Below are positions 25,530 through 34,968 of a DNA stretch of 64,000 nucleotides, piece after piece (within the stretch, counting starts at the first letter, position 1; each line of letters starts with the position of its first letter). Under the pieces are notes generated by a model. That model was not told the origin of the DNA. It saw only the letters and a program-made list of their open reading frames with translations, and ran no database searches. The DNA lies in assembly GCA_021772985.1 (NCBI GenBank), contig JAJFKX010000019.1, positions 186,001 through 250,000 on the forward strand. Direction: 5' to 3'. Position numbers and translations under genes: made by a program. The DNA is from Gammaproteobacteria bacterium. GTDB lineage: Bacteria > Pseudomonadota > Gammaproteobacteria > Xanthomonadales > Wenzhouxiangellaceae.

Positions 25530-25994
25530 CTACCATTGGTGATAGCGATCGATAGCACTTGAATAAGCCGCCAGCCCACGTTCAATATTGATATCCGGGT
25601 TATACCGCCAGGTCTCAGTTACCTGCTGATTTTGATTCAAAACCAGTTGGCCGTTATGAATCGACCAGGCTTGCGGATCGGATGGAACTAATGCACCATG
25701 CGCAACACCTAAGCCACAGAATCCACCGAACATTGGCTGATAACTTTCCGGAGAGCGGATAAACAGGTCACGATGTTCCTGACTGGAAAAATGCCAATCC
25801 ACGCCGCGCCACCGGTAAGCATGTTCTGGTTTGCCCGGCAAGGGTTTTTGGTCAACAAAATACGCGACCACATCATAGCCGTGCAAAGCCACACCGCCCG
25901 GGGAGTAAACCGGTTCTTTAGCCGCAATAGCAGCAGGGCTTAATAAACTGCTGATAAAAATAATGAGTAATGAAATACCACGAGCAAAGTCCAA
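25530..25994 (-). CDS. Exported YHS-domain protein, first gene of the cluster
   Basis: This exported protein of about 154 residues starts at TTG 25994. That start is supported by a perfect AAGGAGG six bases upstream and gives a clean signal peptide (LDFARGISLLIIFISSLLSP). The longer open frame to 26129 would overlap the divergent regulator and has no ribosome-binding site. The YHS domain shows GVALHGYDVVAYFVDQKPLP, WHFSSQEHRDLF and MFGGFCGLGVAHG, as in the next gene. It is divergent from the ToxR-type regulator with only about 90 bases between the starts, which suggests that the regulator controls this operon. Confidence 0.8.
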   Translation of the reverse strand: MDFARGISLLIIFISSLLSPAAIAAKEPVYSPGGVALHGYDVVAYFVDQKPLPGKPEHAYRWRGVDWHFSSQEHRDLFIRSPESYQPMFGGFCGLGVAHGALVPSDPQAWSIHNGQLVLNQNQQVTETWRYNPDINIERGLAAYSSAIDRYHQW

Positions 25995-26083
25995 CGAAGA
26001 CCTCCTTAATAATTGCGCCACAGCCGGTAAGATTGCAGAACAGCGCTGAATTAGCTTGAGAATTAGTTGCGAGATTGTTGCGA

Positions 26084-28198
26084 ATGTCCAAACCAAGTGA
26101 TCCCCCCCTCCCTGGCAACAATGCGTCACAACCGCTGGGAGCAGTAACTAAAATCGCGCCTATAAAAATTGGCGTATGGACATTGGATCCAGGCCTGGGA
26201 CGAATTAGTCATCAGTCCGGCGAGCATAAACACCTGACACCTAAAACCTTGCAAGTATTGCTGGCTTTATTGCAATACCCGGGCACTACAATCACCCGTA
26301 CAGAACTGTTGGAAAGCATCTGGGGCTCCACTTACCCCAGTGATTATGTGGTTTCACGGGCAATTGCAGATTTGCGCTCGGCTTTTGGCGAGGAAGCCAA
26401 GTCGGCTGGTTACATTGAAACGGTACCCAAAATCGGCTACCGGCTGATCGCACCAGTATCACCTGTTATGGTCGTAACTACTCAGCGCTGGCAGGGTTGG
26501 TACCTGACTGCTGCATTACTGCTGACTGCATCTGCATTGTTGTTGGTGATGCCAGGCGGTAGCAATACCCAAATTGACTGGCCGGTGCCAATACCGATCA
26601 CCTCTGGACCGGGTTTGGAGCAACAATCACGGATTGCTGCACAGGGAAAATGGCTAATCTACGCCTCTCTGGAACGAGGTGATAGCGATTGGAACATCTA
26701 TCGCCAATCGCTGGCTGGTGGCGTGCCTGAACCGGTTGCGGTTAGTGAAGCAGTTGAATACGGTCCGGCAATATCACCGGATGCCAAAGAAATAGCCTAC
26801 GTACGTCTGGTAGACCAACACTGCGAAGTGGTATGGCAAGCCATGCATCAAGGAGAACCGCAAACTCTAACCCCATGCACTACCAAATTCCCCACCTTTG
26901 TAGACTGGTCACCTGATGGACGGCAAATCGCCTTTACCAGCCCCGCTGATACTCTGCAGGATCGCCGATCAATACACCTGGTGGATAAAACCAGCGGCCT
27001 GGTAGTCGCTTTGAGTCATGGCGTTTCCGAAGATGGCACGGATTATTACCCAAGATTCTCGCCAGATGGTCGGCAGCTGGCTTTTTTACGTGGCGTGCCT
27101 AGACCAGATCACCGTTCCCATATCTGGGTTGTCGATCTTGATACCGGCAAACAAAACCGGATCACAGCTAATGATTCAACCAATGCAGGCCTGGCTTGGT
27201 TGGACTCAGGGCACTTGTTGTATGTTGTTCGTGATGGTGGCAGATTGGTGACAAAACTGGCTGACCTGAAAACCGGTCAACTGGAAACACTACCATTACG
27301 TGATCTTTTTCAGCCAGACTTTCACGCTGCCAGCAAATCTCTGACCATGTCTAAAGTAAATAATGTCAGTGATTTGATGGTATTGGAATTGAGTGACAGA
27401 AAAGCCAGCTTTATCGCTGACTCAACCTTCAACGATTGGGATGGAGAACTTTCACCCGATGGCCGTTGGATGGCCTTTGTTTCTACCCGCACCGGCAGTA
27501 ACCAGTTATGGCTGGCGGCAGTCGAAACCGGGACATTTCGACAATTAACCCAGCTTGAGAATGTAAATATTCAATCTCCACGCTGGAGTCAGGACTCAGA
27601 AACCCTGCTATTTAGTGTCGATCAAAAAAATCAACAACAACTATTTACCACACACATTATCACTGGCAACACTCAGGCTCTCGATACAGGAAATTTTGCA
27701 GCCAACTCGGCTCGCTGGCTGCCCGATAGTGACGACATTGTATTCAGCTGCCAGGATGATCGCGGTTGGAAGCTGTGCCGGGTAATGTCTGAATCTAATG
27801 AAGTTCGGATAATGCTTGATATGGCTGCTTATGATCCGATGGTTGACCGACAAGGCCAACAAATCTACTTCACACGCGATCAACCTGGACTCTGGGCGTT
27901 CAATATCGAAACCGAGGCAGTGGAATTAATTTGGGCCGGTCTACCATCCACTCTGGGGCCAGGATGGACGGTCCACCAGGAGTCGATTTATTACATCCGC
28001 TCATTAACACAACCTGATGTAGCGCAAATCGAACGCCGTGAACTGGCAACGGGCAATACCACCATCCTGTATCGCGGTATTATCTCAAGTTTTGATCTCA
28101 GCTTAAGCATTAACCAAAATGGTACCCAATTGGTATTCCCCAGCTGGCGGGCAGCACAGGACGATATCGTACTGATTAAACCGTTTGATCCAATCTGA
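26084..28198 (+). CDS. ToxR/CadC-type membrane transcription regulator with TolB-like propeller
   Basis: This 704-residue protein has an OmpR-type winged helix at about residues 25-115 (LTPKTLQVLLALLQYPGTTI, then ELLESIWGS, VVSRAIADLRSAFG and IETVPKIGYRLIAPV). A membrane helix follows near 135-155 (LTAALLLTASALLLVMPG). The rest is a periplasmic PD40/TolB-like beta propeller with repeated SPDG blocks (FVDWSPDGRQIAFTSPA, YPRFSPDGRQLAFLRG, GELSPDGRWMAFVSTR). ToxR and CadC-type proteins bind DNA while anchored in the membrane and sense outside signals directly. It is divergent from the YHS operon. A paralogue with the same order lies at 56715-58829. ATG 26084 is preferred over TTG starts at 26075 and 26078. 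Confidence 0.85.
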   Translation: MSKPSDPPLPGNNASQPLGAVTKIAPIKIGVWTLDPGLGRISHQSGEHKHLTPKTLQVLLALLQYPGTTITRTELLESIWGSTYPSDYVVSRAIADLRSAFGEEAKSAGYIETVPKIGYRLIAPVSPVMVVTTQRWQGWYLTAALLLTASALLLVMPGGSNTQIDWPVPIPITSGPGLEQQSRIAAQGKWLIYASLERGDSDWNIYRQSLAGGVPEPVAVSEAVEYGPAISPDAKEIAYVRLVDQHCEVVWQAMHQGEPQTLTPCTTKFPTFVDWSPDGRQIAFTSPADTLQDRRSIHLVDKTSGLVVALSHGVSEDGTDYYPRFSPDGRQLAFLRGVPRPDHRSHIWVVDLDTGKQNRITANDSTNAGLAWLDSGHLLYVVRDGGRLVTKLADLKTGQLETLPLRDLFQPDFHAASKSLTMSKVNNVSDLMVLELSDRKASFIADSTFNDWDGELSPDGRWMAFVSTRTGSNQLWLAAVETGTFRQLTQLENVNIQSPRWSQDSETLLFSVDQKNQQQLFTTHIITGNTQALDTGNFAANSARWLPDSDDIVFSCQDDRGWKLCRVMSESNEVRIMLDMAAYDPMVDRQGQQIYFTRDQPGLWAFNIETEAVELIWAGLPSTLGPGWTVHQESIYYIRSLTQPDVAQIERRELATGNTTILYRGIISSFDLSLSINQNGTQLVFPSWRAAQDDIVLIKPFDPI

Positions 28199-28242
28199 TA
28201 ACCCAATCCAACATTTGCAGCGATTTACGTTACACTCCGTTT

Positions 28243-28872
28243 ATGACATTGGAAAGCAAACTTACTGATATTCAGGTTCGCATTCTGGGTTGCCTGATTG
28301 AAAAACAGCACACTACGCCGGATCAATACCCGTTAACACTGAATGCTCTGAAAAACGCCTGTAATCAGAAAACCAGCCGATCGCCGGTGGTTAATTATTA
28401 CGAGGGTGAAATCGGGGCTACTTTGAACGAATTGGAATCATTGGATCTGGTGGTAAAAGCCTGGTCAGCGCGAGCCCCTAAATATGAGCACCGTTTACCA
28501 CGAGAACTCGATATTCAGAACTCAGCAATAGCAGTTCTGTGCGCATTGATGTTACGCGGCCCGCAAACTGCCGGTGAGTTGCGTAACCACACTCAACGCT
28601 TACATCAATTTGATGACATTGATGATGTTGAATATGTACTCGGCCGGCTAAGTAAACGGGAGCCGGCACTGGTCTTAATGCTGCCCAAGCAAGCTGGTCA
28701 AAAGGAAGAACGATTCGTACATTTATTGGCTGGTGAACCAGATTTAGAAGCTATGGCAGCCACTATAGTCAGGCAAACACAATCTCCAATGGAGCATCGG
28801 GTTTCAGAGTTAGAACAAACGGTTAAAGAACTGCAGGAAAAAATAGCGCTACTTGAAGCCAACAATCTCTAA
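28243..28872 (+). CDS. yceH: YceH family protein (DUF480)
   Basis: This 209-residue cytoplasmic protein belongs to the YceH family, tandem winged-helix proteins of unknown function. Diagnostic segments are ARILGCLIEKQ-like VRILGCLIEKQHTTPDQYPL, then TLNALKNACNQKTSR and LMLRGPQTAGELRNH. A C-terminal coiled coil (VSELEQTVKELQEKIALLE) follows. It starts at ATG 28243, 44 bases past the regulator gene, and its end overlaps the convergent dinF by four bases. Confidence 0.92.
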   Translation: MTLESKLTDIQVRILGCLIEKQHTTPDQYPLTLNALKNACNQKTSRSPVVNYYEGEIGATLNELESLDLVVKAWSARAPKYEHRLPRELDIQNSAIAVLCALMLRGPQTAGELRNHTQRLHQFDDIDDVEYVLGRLSKREPALVLMLPKQAGQKEERFVHLLAGEPDLEAMAATIVRQTQSPMEHRVSELEQTVKELQEKIALLEANNL

Positions 28873-30197
28873 AACTTTCCCGCTGACTTCACTTGCCTTA
28901 CCAATATTGGATAACGAATTCCCAAGCCAATACCGCGTACCGCAAAGAACATTAAAAAAGCAATCCACAAACCACGGTTTCCATAGGTAGCCGTTAGCCA
29001 ATAAAGCATAGCTACAAATATGGCGAACGCAGCCATCATCGTCCACATCATATCGGCGCTTTTAGTCGCGCCGATAAAAATGCCATCAAGCTGATAACTC
29101 CACACTGCAATCACCGGCAGCAATGCAAACAAAACCAATTGTTCCGACGCCGCAGCCCGCACCGGTTGTTGATCGGTTAAAACAGCAATGATGTCATTTC
29201 CGCCAATAGCAAATATCATGGCGTAAACAACACTCATCAATATCGCCCAGCTGGTGGTAAGTCTGACAAACTGCCGCAAGCGAGTCCTGTTACCCTGGCC
29301 GATGGCATCACCAACATGTGCTTCAGCAGCATAAGCCATAGCATCCAGACCCAAAGCAATTAAAGTCGTGAACGTCAGTAATACGTGATTGGCCGCCAGT
29401 GTTACCTCACCCAGTTGCGTGCTGGTGCGATAAACCAAGGCAAACGCGCCCAGCAAAAATAAGGTCCGAATAAACAGATACGAATTCACTACCAGCAAGC
29501 GTTTAAAAGCGGCCAGCCGCCAGAATTGTTTTTGGACCAAATCAACCAGCAACACTTTTCCACGGATGCTGAATAAAATACTGATCGCCAGTATTCCGGC
29601 CAGCCACTCGGCAATCAGACTGCCCAGGGCAACCCCTTCAACCCCCCAGCCAAGCACCACCACAAACAACAGGTTCAAACCCGCATTGGTCAAATTTAAA
29701 ACCAACTCCAGCACCAGCGCGGTTCTGGCTCGCTGGGTGCCGATCAAAAAACCCACCACCGCTATCCGGGCAAGCACAATCGGCACTGCCCAGATACGGA
29801 TGTCCAGGTATTGTTGTACGTGGCCTGCCAGTGCTTCACCTGGTGCAAATACGATGAAAGCCAATTGAATAACCGGCAGTTGCAGAATAAGTACCCCAAT
29901 CCCAATAAAAATGCCCAGTAATACACTGCGCAAGGTGATCAGGTTAATTCGTGTTTGGTCGTTACTGCCATGGGCCTGGGCTACCATTCCGGTAGTACTC
30001 ATCCGCAAAAACCCGAAAGCCCAGTAAATATAGGAAAACACAAACCCGGCTAGAGCAATTGCTCCCAATAAAGCTGGATCCGGTAAATGCCCGATAGCCC
30101 AGGTATCGATAACCGCAACCATAGGGCCTGAAGAATTGGCGATCAGCGCCGGGCCAGCGATCCGCCAGATATCACGATGAGGAGTGGATGCAAGCAT
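28869..30197 (-). CDS. dinF: MATE family efflux transporter, DinF subfamily
   Basis: This 442-residue inner-membrane protein has about twelve membrane helices. It matches E. coli DinF along its length: IWRIAGPALIANSSGPMV, VIDTWAIGHL, FLRMSTTGMVAQAHG, AYAAEAHVGDAIGQGNRTRL and YQLDGIFIGATKSADM. DinF-type MATE transporters export organic compounds, probably against a proton or sodium gradient; in E. coli the gene is in the SOS regulon. No LexA box was recognised here. It is convergent with yceH with overlapping ends. Confidence 0.92.
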   Translation of the reverse strand: MLASTPHRDIWRIAGPALIANSSGPMVAVIDTWAIGHLPDPALLGAIALAGFVFSYIYWAFGFLRMSTTGMVAQAHGSNDQTRINLITLRSVLLGIFIGIGVLILQLPVIQLAFIVFAPGEALAGHVQQYLDIRIWAVPIVLARIAVVGFLIGTQRARTALVLELVLNLTNAGLNLLFVVVLGWGVEGVALGSLIAEWLAGILAISILFSIRGKVLLVDLVQKQFWRLAAFKRLLVVNSYLFIRTLFLLGAFALVYRTSTQLGEVTLAANHVLLTFTTLIALGLDAMAYAAEAHVGDAIGQGNRTRLRQFVRLTTSWAILMSVVYAMIFAIGGNDIIAVLTDQQPVRAAASEQLVLFALLPVIAVWSYQLDGIFIGATKSADMMWTMMAAFAIFVAMLYWLTATYGNRGLWIAFLMFFAVRGIGLGIRYPILVRQVKSAGKF

Positions 30198-30411
30198 AGC
30201 TTGCCATTATCCAGGTTTTTCTCAAAGGTTGTGAACCATTATCAATAACCGCTACAAACTGCATAGCCATGAAATAAGCCGTCAAACCCATACCGGAAAT
30301 TTCTTGTTGTATTCCTTCACCAACCGTCGCCTACGCCATAGCGTGCAGGTCATAGAGCTATTCCTGAGCTGTGCATTGAAATTGAAATATATCCATTGAG
30401 TGGAGAAAACC

Positions 30412-30909
30412 ATGACAGTCAATAATATCTCGCATGCCATTAAGGCATTATTATTGCTGGTTTGCTGGATTTGTGGAACAGCGGTTTACGCAAGTACACC
30501 AGTGTCGTTTCTTGCCAATATTGACCCTGATAGCTCGCAGACCATTTTTACCATACAAGTTGGAGCCGAACAGGTTTCCTCAAACGATTTGAACAGCAGG
30601 CTCAGACCCGGCGGCGGCAGCGTGCTCAGAGTCACATCAATCCACGGTTTTTTAAGTGACGGTCTGAAACTACCTGCAGATCCGCATTATGCACTTATTT
30701 TTCTTGGGGCTATGCAACCAAGGAATGCGATTCGGGACTTTGGTGCAGGCACCCTGGTATTAACCGGCAGCAGTACCAGCCAAATCACTTTTGACCCCGG
30801 GCTGCTGGTCAACCTGTTGCCCAATGAAAGCCTGACTTTGCGCAGCCAAACCCAATCCAATCATGCAGCAAAAATTGAGGTGCGCGGCTTCCTGGAAAGT
30901 CTGCCTTAA
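30412..30909 (+). CDS. Small secreted protein of unknown function
   Basis: This 165-residue exported protein has a signal peptide (HAIKALLLLVCWICGTAVYA). The mature part is beta-rich without cysteines: VSFLANIDPDSSQTIFTIQV, then RLRPGGGSVLRVTSIHGFL and SQITFDPGLLVNLL. I do not recognise the family. ATG 30412 is preferred over GTG 30400 because GGAG then lies six bases before the start. It stands alone, about 200 bases from divergent dinF and 113 bases before the next small secreted gene. Confidence 0.65.
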   Translation: MTVNNISHAIKALLLLVCWICGTAVYASTPVSFLANIDPDSSQTIFTIQVGAEQVSSNDLNSRLRPGGGSVLRVTSIHGFLSDGLKLPADPHYALIFLGAMQPRNAIRDFGAGTLVLTGSSTSQITFDPGLLVNLLPNESLTLRSQTQSNHAAKIEVRGFLESLP

Positions 30910-30960
30910 TCTGTGCGCTATAATGGCCACGCTGTTAATAAGCATGGCAAAGAGCACTCA

Positions 30961-30992
30961 AGCCGGGAAATGGAATTGGTTGATTCCCGGCT
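30961..30992 (+). promoter_or_regulatory. Leader hairpin before the small secreted gene at 31023
   Basis: AGCCGGGAA (30961-30969) pairs perfectly with TTCCCGGCT (30984-30992) across a 14-base loop. It is followed by an A-rich stretch and then GAGG and the ATG at 31023. There is no T-run on the plus strand, so a leader hairpin is more likely than a terminator, although the minus strand side has no T-run either. Confidence 0.4.
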
Positions 30993-31022
30993 AAACAATA
31001 AAAAATATCAGAGGAAAAAGCC

Positions 31023-31289
31023 ATGAAGTATCTCTATGCACTTCTTGCGCTGTTTATTGGTGCAATCATTTCCACCACGGTATTCAGTCAGTCGGGCGGC
31101 GGTTTTGAAATCGACCGCTCGACGGTATCAGATGCCGGTGGAGGATTGTCCCAGGGCGGTGATTTCGAACTCCAGGGCACCATTGGTCAAGCCGATGCAG
31201 GCAACCATGCCGGCACTGGTTTCACGCTCACGGGCGGGTTCTGGGTAGAAGCAGAAACTGATGCGCTTTTTAAAGACAGTTACGAGTAA
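31023..31289 (+). CDS. Small secreted protein with GTIGQ motif and aromatic-acidic C-terminal tail
   Basis: This 88-residue exported protein has a signal peptide (MKYLYALLALFIGAIIST). The mature part is one short module, GGGFEIDRSTVSDAGGGLSQ, then FELQGTIGQADAGNHAGTG and FTLTGGFWVE. I have seen this pattern in secreted proteins of planctomycetes and gammaproteobacteria. It ends ALFKDSYE, like the IF-D-GFE tails of Lysobacterales exported proteins, which may be a sorting tag. The next gene starts ten bases after its stop and is the usual kind of partner, so the two are co-transcribed. GAGG precedes the ATG. Confidence 0.7.
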   Translation: MKYLYALLALFIGAIISTTVFSQSGGGFEIDRSTVSDAGGGLSQGGDFELQGTIGQADAGNHAGTGFTLTGGFWVEAETDALFKDSYE

Positions 31290-31299
31290 GAGGTTAACA

Positions 31300-32721
31300 A
31301 TGAAAATAATTAAAATTACCGGCTTAATGCTACTTTTCTGCCTGTCTACCGCCCATGCGGTACCGGTGGGTTCCGCTTTTACCTATCAGGGTGAACTGAA
31401 ACAGGCTGGCACAGCCGCCAATGGTGTTTATGACTTCCAGTTTGAATTGTTCAGTGCAGCTGCCGGCGGCGTATCGGTATCAGTGACATTGGCGGTTAAT
31501 AATGTGACCGTTGATGAAGGTTTATTCACCACTATACTGGATTTTGGTGACAGCCCATTTACCGGTGAAGCTGTGTTTCTTGAAATTGACGTGAAAGAAG
31601 ACAGTGCACCTACCTTCACCACATTGGCGCCCAGGCAACCATTAACTGTCACCCCTTACTCCATCCAATCTGAGTTTGTCGCTGTGGATGGCGTCAGCAG
31701 TGCCAGTATCATCAATAATTCAGTTAGCGCAGACGATATTGCAGCCAATGCAGTCGGTACCAGTGAAATTATCAATACCCAGGTGCAACAACGGGTAACC
31801 GGTACCTGCCCGGCAGGCCAGGCAATTTCCACTGTTAACCAGAGCGGTACCGTAAGCTGCCAGGCAGCCGGTGGTGATACCGACTGGATGGAAAACGCCA
31901 GTACCGTCTGGACCACAAAGAATGTAGCCATAGGTGGTAACGATGCCACTATCGGATCGGGCACATTTGCTGTGCATGGCCCGTTTCCTGATACTTTCGG
32001 CGGTATGTTTGTCAATGTCAGCGGTACCGGCACCGAACAGCCGTTTTATGGCTATGCCACCAATGGCGGTTTCCGCTCCTGGACTGAATTCAATGAAGCC
32101 ACCGATCAGTGGCGAGTGAATATTAATAATGGATATCGCCTTTACGTGGATGCCAATGGCCGAACCGGCATCAACGAACCCAACCCTCAGGCCAATCTGC
32201 ATGTTGATGGTAGTGTGCGCTTCGAGGATTTAGGTGTTTCCGGCTCAACCTTTACACCCCTAGGTGTTCAAGCTGATGGCGACGTAGTTGCCGCACCGTC
32301 CACTCAGACTATTGCGATCCATCCAGCAGCGTTCACTGTGGAAGAATCCACCGACACCTTCCAGAAAGTATTAGGTAGCGGGCATGCGTTTATTAACAGT
32401 GGTTTTGGCGCTTTATCCACACCGGTCTATTTACCCAATGGCGCAACCGTAACCCGGGTGCAGGTATGGTTTGTCGATGAATCTGCTGAAAACATGACTT
32501 TCCGCTTGCGGCGTTCTCCACACGCATCAGTCAATAATGAAGATCTGGCAGCTTTGACACCAACAGGTTCGGTCGCAGGCATCCGTACCGCCACAGATAC
32601 CACCATCAACCTGAACCCAATTAACAACCTTACCCACTCCTATTACTTCCGGGTGTTTTCCAGTGACTGGACCGGTGTCACCATGGGTATCAAGGCGGTG
32701 TTGATTACCTACCGACTGTAG
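31300..32721 (+). CDS. Secreted protein with FTYQGEL N-terminal module
   Basis: This 473-residue exported protein begins with MKIIKITGLMLLFCLSTAHA. The mature N-terminus has the common module FTYQGELKQAGTAANGVYDF, then FELFSAAAGG and RQPLTVTPYSIQS, seen in exported proteins that often pair with GTIGQ-type small proteins. The middle has ISTVNQSGTVSCQ and repeated Gly/Asn-rich strands reminiscent of tail-fibre or adhesin shafts (TIGSGTFAVHGPF, LYVDANGRTGINEPNPQANL). The last 130 residues form a separate beta domain. ATG 31300 has AGAGG seven bases upstream. It may be an adhesin or surface fibre; function unknown. Confidence 0.65.
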   Translation: MKIIKITGLMLLFCLSTAHAVPVGSAFTYQGELKQAGTAANGVYDFQFELFSAAAGGVSVSVTLAVNNVTVDEGLFTTILDFGDSPFTGEAVFLEIDVKEDSAPTFTTLAPRQPLTVTPYSIQSEFVAVDGVSSASIINNSVSADDIAANAVGTSEIINTQVQQRVTGTCPAGQAISTVNQSGTVSCQAAGGDTDWMENASTVWTTKNVAIGGNDATIGSGTFAVHGPFPDTFGGMFVNVSGTGTEQPFYGYATNGGFRSWTEFNEATDQWRVNINNGYRLYVDANGRTGINEPNPQANLHVDGSVRFEDLGVSGSTFTPLGVQADGDVVAAPSTQTIAIHPAAFTVEESTDTFQKVLGSGHAFINSGFGALSTPVYLPNGATVTRVQVWFVDESAENMTFRLRRSPHASVNNEDLAALTPTGSVAGIRTATDTTINLNPINNLTHSYYFRVFSSDWTGVTMGIKAVLITYRL

Positions 32722-32734
32722 TTGATACCATTCT

Positions 32735-32761
32735 GAAAAAAAGGCGGCCAATGGCCGCCTT
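32735..32761 (-). terminator. Intrinsic terminator of the giant surface-protein gene
   Basis: AAGGCGGCCA (32741-32750) pairs perfectly with TGGCCGCCTT (32752-32761). On the minus strand the stem follows the giant gene by 23 bases and is followed by TTTTTT (32742 to 32736). It also lies 20 bases past the convergent plus-strand gene. Confidence 0.85.
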
Positions 32762-32783
32762 CAAATCATCAAAATATTCCCTG

Positions 32784-34968
32784 CTAATTGTTACAGGCGC
32801 AGGCCCGTCGGATAAACAGACTGCTGCTGGCAGAAGAACCCGAGCCAGTAGTCGTCGGACTGGTATAGCGGACATAGTTTCTAGTACTACCACCAGTTGG
32901 GCAACTGTTGGCAGTTTCGAAATCCATGCCACAACCAACTGCAAGACCGGTTCGGGCTTCTGCACCGGTACAACCGGGCTGACTCTGGCCCAGCGCATCC
33001 AGCACGGCCGTACAATTAGCGCCGCTGCCACCGGAACCGGCAAAAGTTTCAGTGCCATTGTTATAACCACCATTAGTGGCGCAAACTGTATCGCAGGACT
33101 GATTATTGGCTCCGAAGTACCAGCAGAAGCCACCAACCAGGGTGCCGGCACAGCTGGCTGCACCATTCACTGTAATAGAAATCATCACTGTGTCATTGCC
33201 AGCAGTATTGGTCGCTGTCACGGTGTAATTGGTAGCCGCTGAAACCACAGTTGGCGTGCCGGCAATCGCACCGGTAGTGGCGCTAAAAGTAATACCGGTT
33301 GGCAATGCAGGTGAAATCATATAGGAATCCACTGCCCCGGTTACCGTCGGCAATTGTGCAGGATTAATCGGATTGCCCACATTAAACACAAATGGCGCGG
33401 CCGGATAATCCAGATTCATTGGTGGTGCTGCACTAACGGCAATCGAGATAATCACCATCGCCGAGCCACCTGCATTGGTGGCAGTGACGGTGTGATTGGT
33501 AGCTGCCTGCAGACCCGTTGGATTACCGGAAATCACACCTGTAGTGGTACTGAAACTCAAACCAGCCGGTAATGCTGGGTTGATACTCCAACTGGTCACC
33601 GCATTGGTCACAGTCGGTGTTTGCGCAGCAATTGGTATCCCCTGGGTAAAACTAAACGGTGCATTTGCATAAGACACATTCAACGGCGCCGGCTGGGCGT
33701 TGCAAGCGCACGCCCGGCGAATTGACAATCCCGCACCTGATGCTGCACTTCCGGTGGTTGCCGGACTGGTATAACGGATGAAGTTCCTGCTACTGCCGCC
33801 GGTTGGACAACTGTTGCTGGTCTGAAAATCAGTACCACAACCAACCGCCAGCCCAGTGCGCTCTTCAATACCGGTACAGCCCGGCTGGGTTTGACCCAAA
33901 GCATTCATTACCGACTCACATTGAGGGCTGGTACCACCCGATCCAACATAGGCGGTGGTACCTGCCGGATTGTTTCCACCACGGCCGCTGCAGACCGCAT
34001 CACAGCTTTCATCATTTTGACCGAGATACCAGCAGAATCCATCTAAAGCGACACCATCACAGGCAATGGCATTGGTTACTTCGACAGAAATGATCACCAT
34101 ATCCGAACCATCAATATTGGTGGCGGTAACAGTGTGGTTGGTTGCTGCCTGAATTGCTGTTGGCGTACCGTTAATCTCACCTGTTATTGTGTTAAACATC
34201 AAACCGCTTGGCAGCGCAGGGGAAACCATAAAACTATCTACCTGGCCTGTGAAAGTTGGCATTGCTGGCGGAATGGCGTTATTCAGATTAAACAAAAATG
34301 GTGCACCCGGATAAGCTAAATTGGCGGGTGGCTGGGCAACCACAGTCAACATAAACGAAGTATTGACCATGCCCCCCGCATTACTCGCCGTTACCATATA
34401 ACTGGTCGCAGCAGATGTACTGGAAGGGATTCCTGTGATAACACCGGTCGAGGTATTGAAATTCAAACCTGCTGGTAACGCCGGAGTTATTGAATAAGCC
34501 ACTACAAACCCACTTACAGTCGGTGGAAGATTAACAGCCACTCCACGTGGTAATGAGAATGGTGCACCGGCATAACTGATAGAAATCGGTGCCGGCTGAT
34601 CATTACACGCACATGCACGACGTACCGCCAAACCTACGCCGGATGCTGCTCCCGCGGTAGTTATCGGACTGATATAGCGGACATAATTCCTGGTACTGCC
34701 ACCGGTTGGGCAACTATTAGAAGTCTGCTGATCCACACCACAACCAATCGCTTCACCGGTGCGTTCTTCGGCACCAACACAACCTGGCTGGGTCTGCCCT
34801 AGCGCATCCAATACATTAGTGCAATTTGCACTCGTACCCCCGGAACCAGCAAAGTCAGTGGTACCCAAAGCATTATTTCCACCATGATCAGCACAGACGG
34901 TATCGCAGCTTTCATCATTATTGCCGATAAACCAACAGAAATTGGCAAATACCGTGCCATCACATATT
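32784..34968 (-). repeat. Three copies of a ten-cysteine domain separated by Ig-like domains
   Basis: Inside the giant gene, copies lie at about 34608-34968, 33705-34070 and 32784-33165. Each begins CDG or CAG, then FCWY or FCWF, NDESCDTVC, an NC or QC near GGT, LGQTQPGC, ERTG, GCG, NSCPTGGS, and ends RRACAC. The ten cysteines are at the same places, so five disulfides are likely. I do not recognise the domain by name. Confidence 0.7.

Noticed and set aside
25995-26129. N-terminal extension of the first YHS gene over the divergent promoter
   Set aside because: A TTG with a perfect AAGGAGG gives a clean signal peptide at 25994; the extension has no ribosome-binding site.
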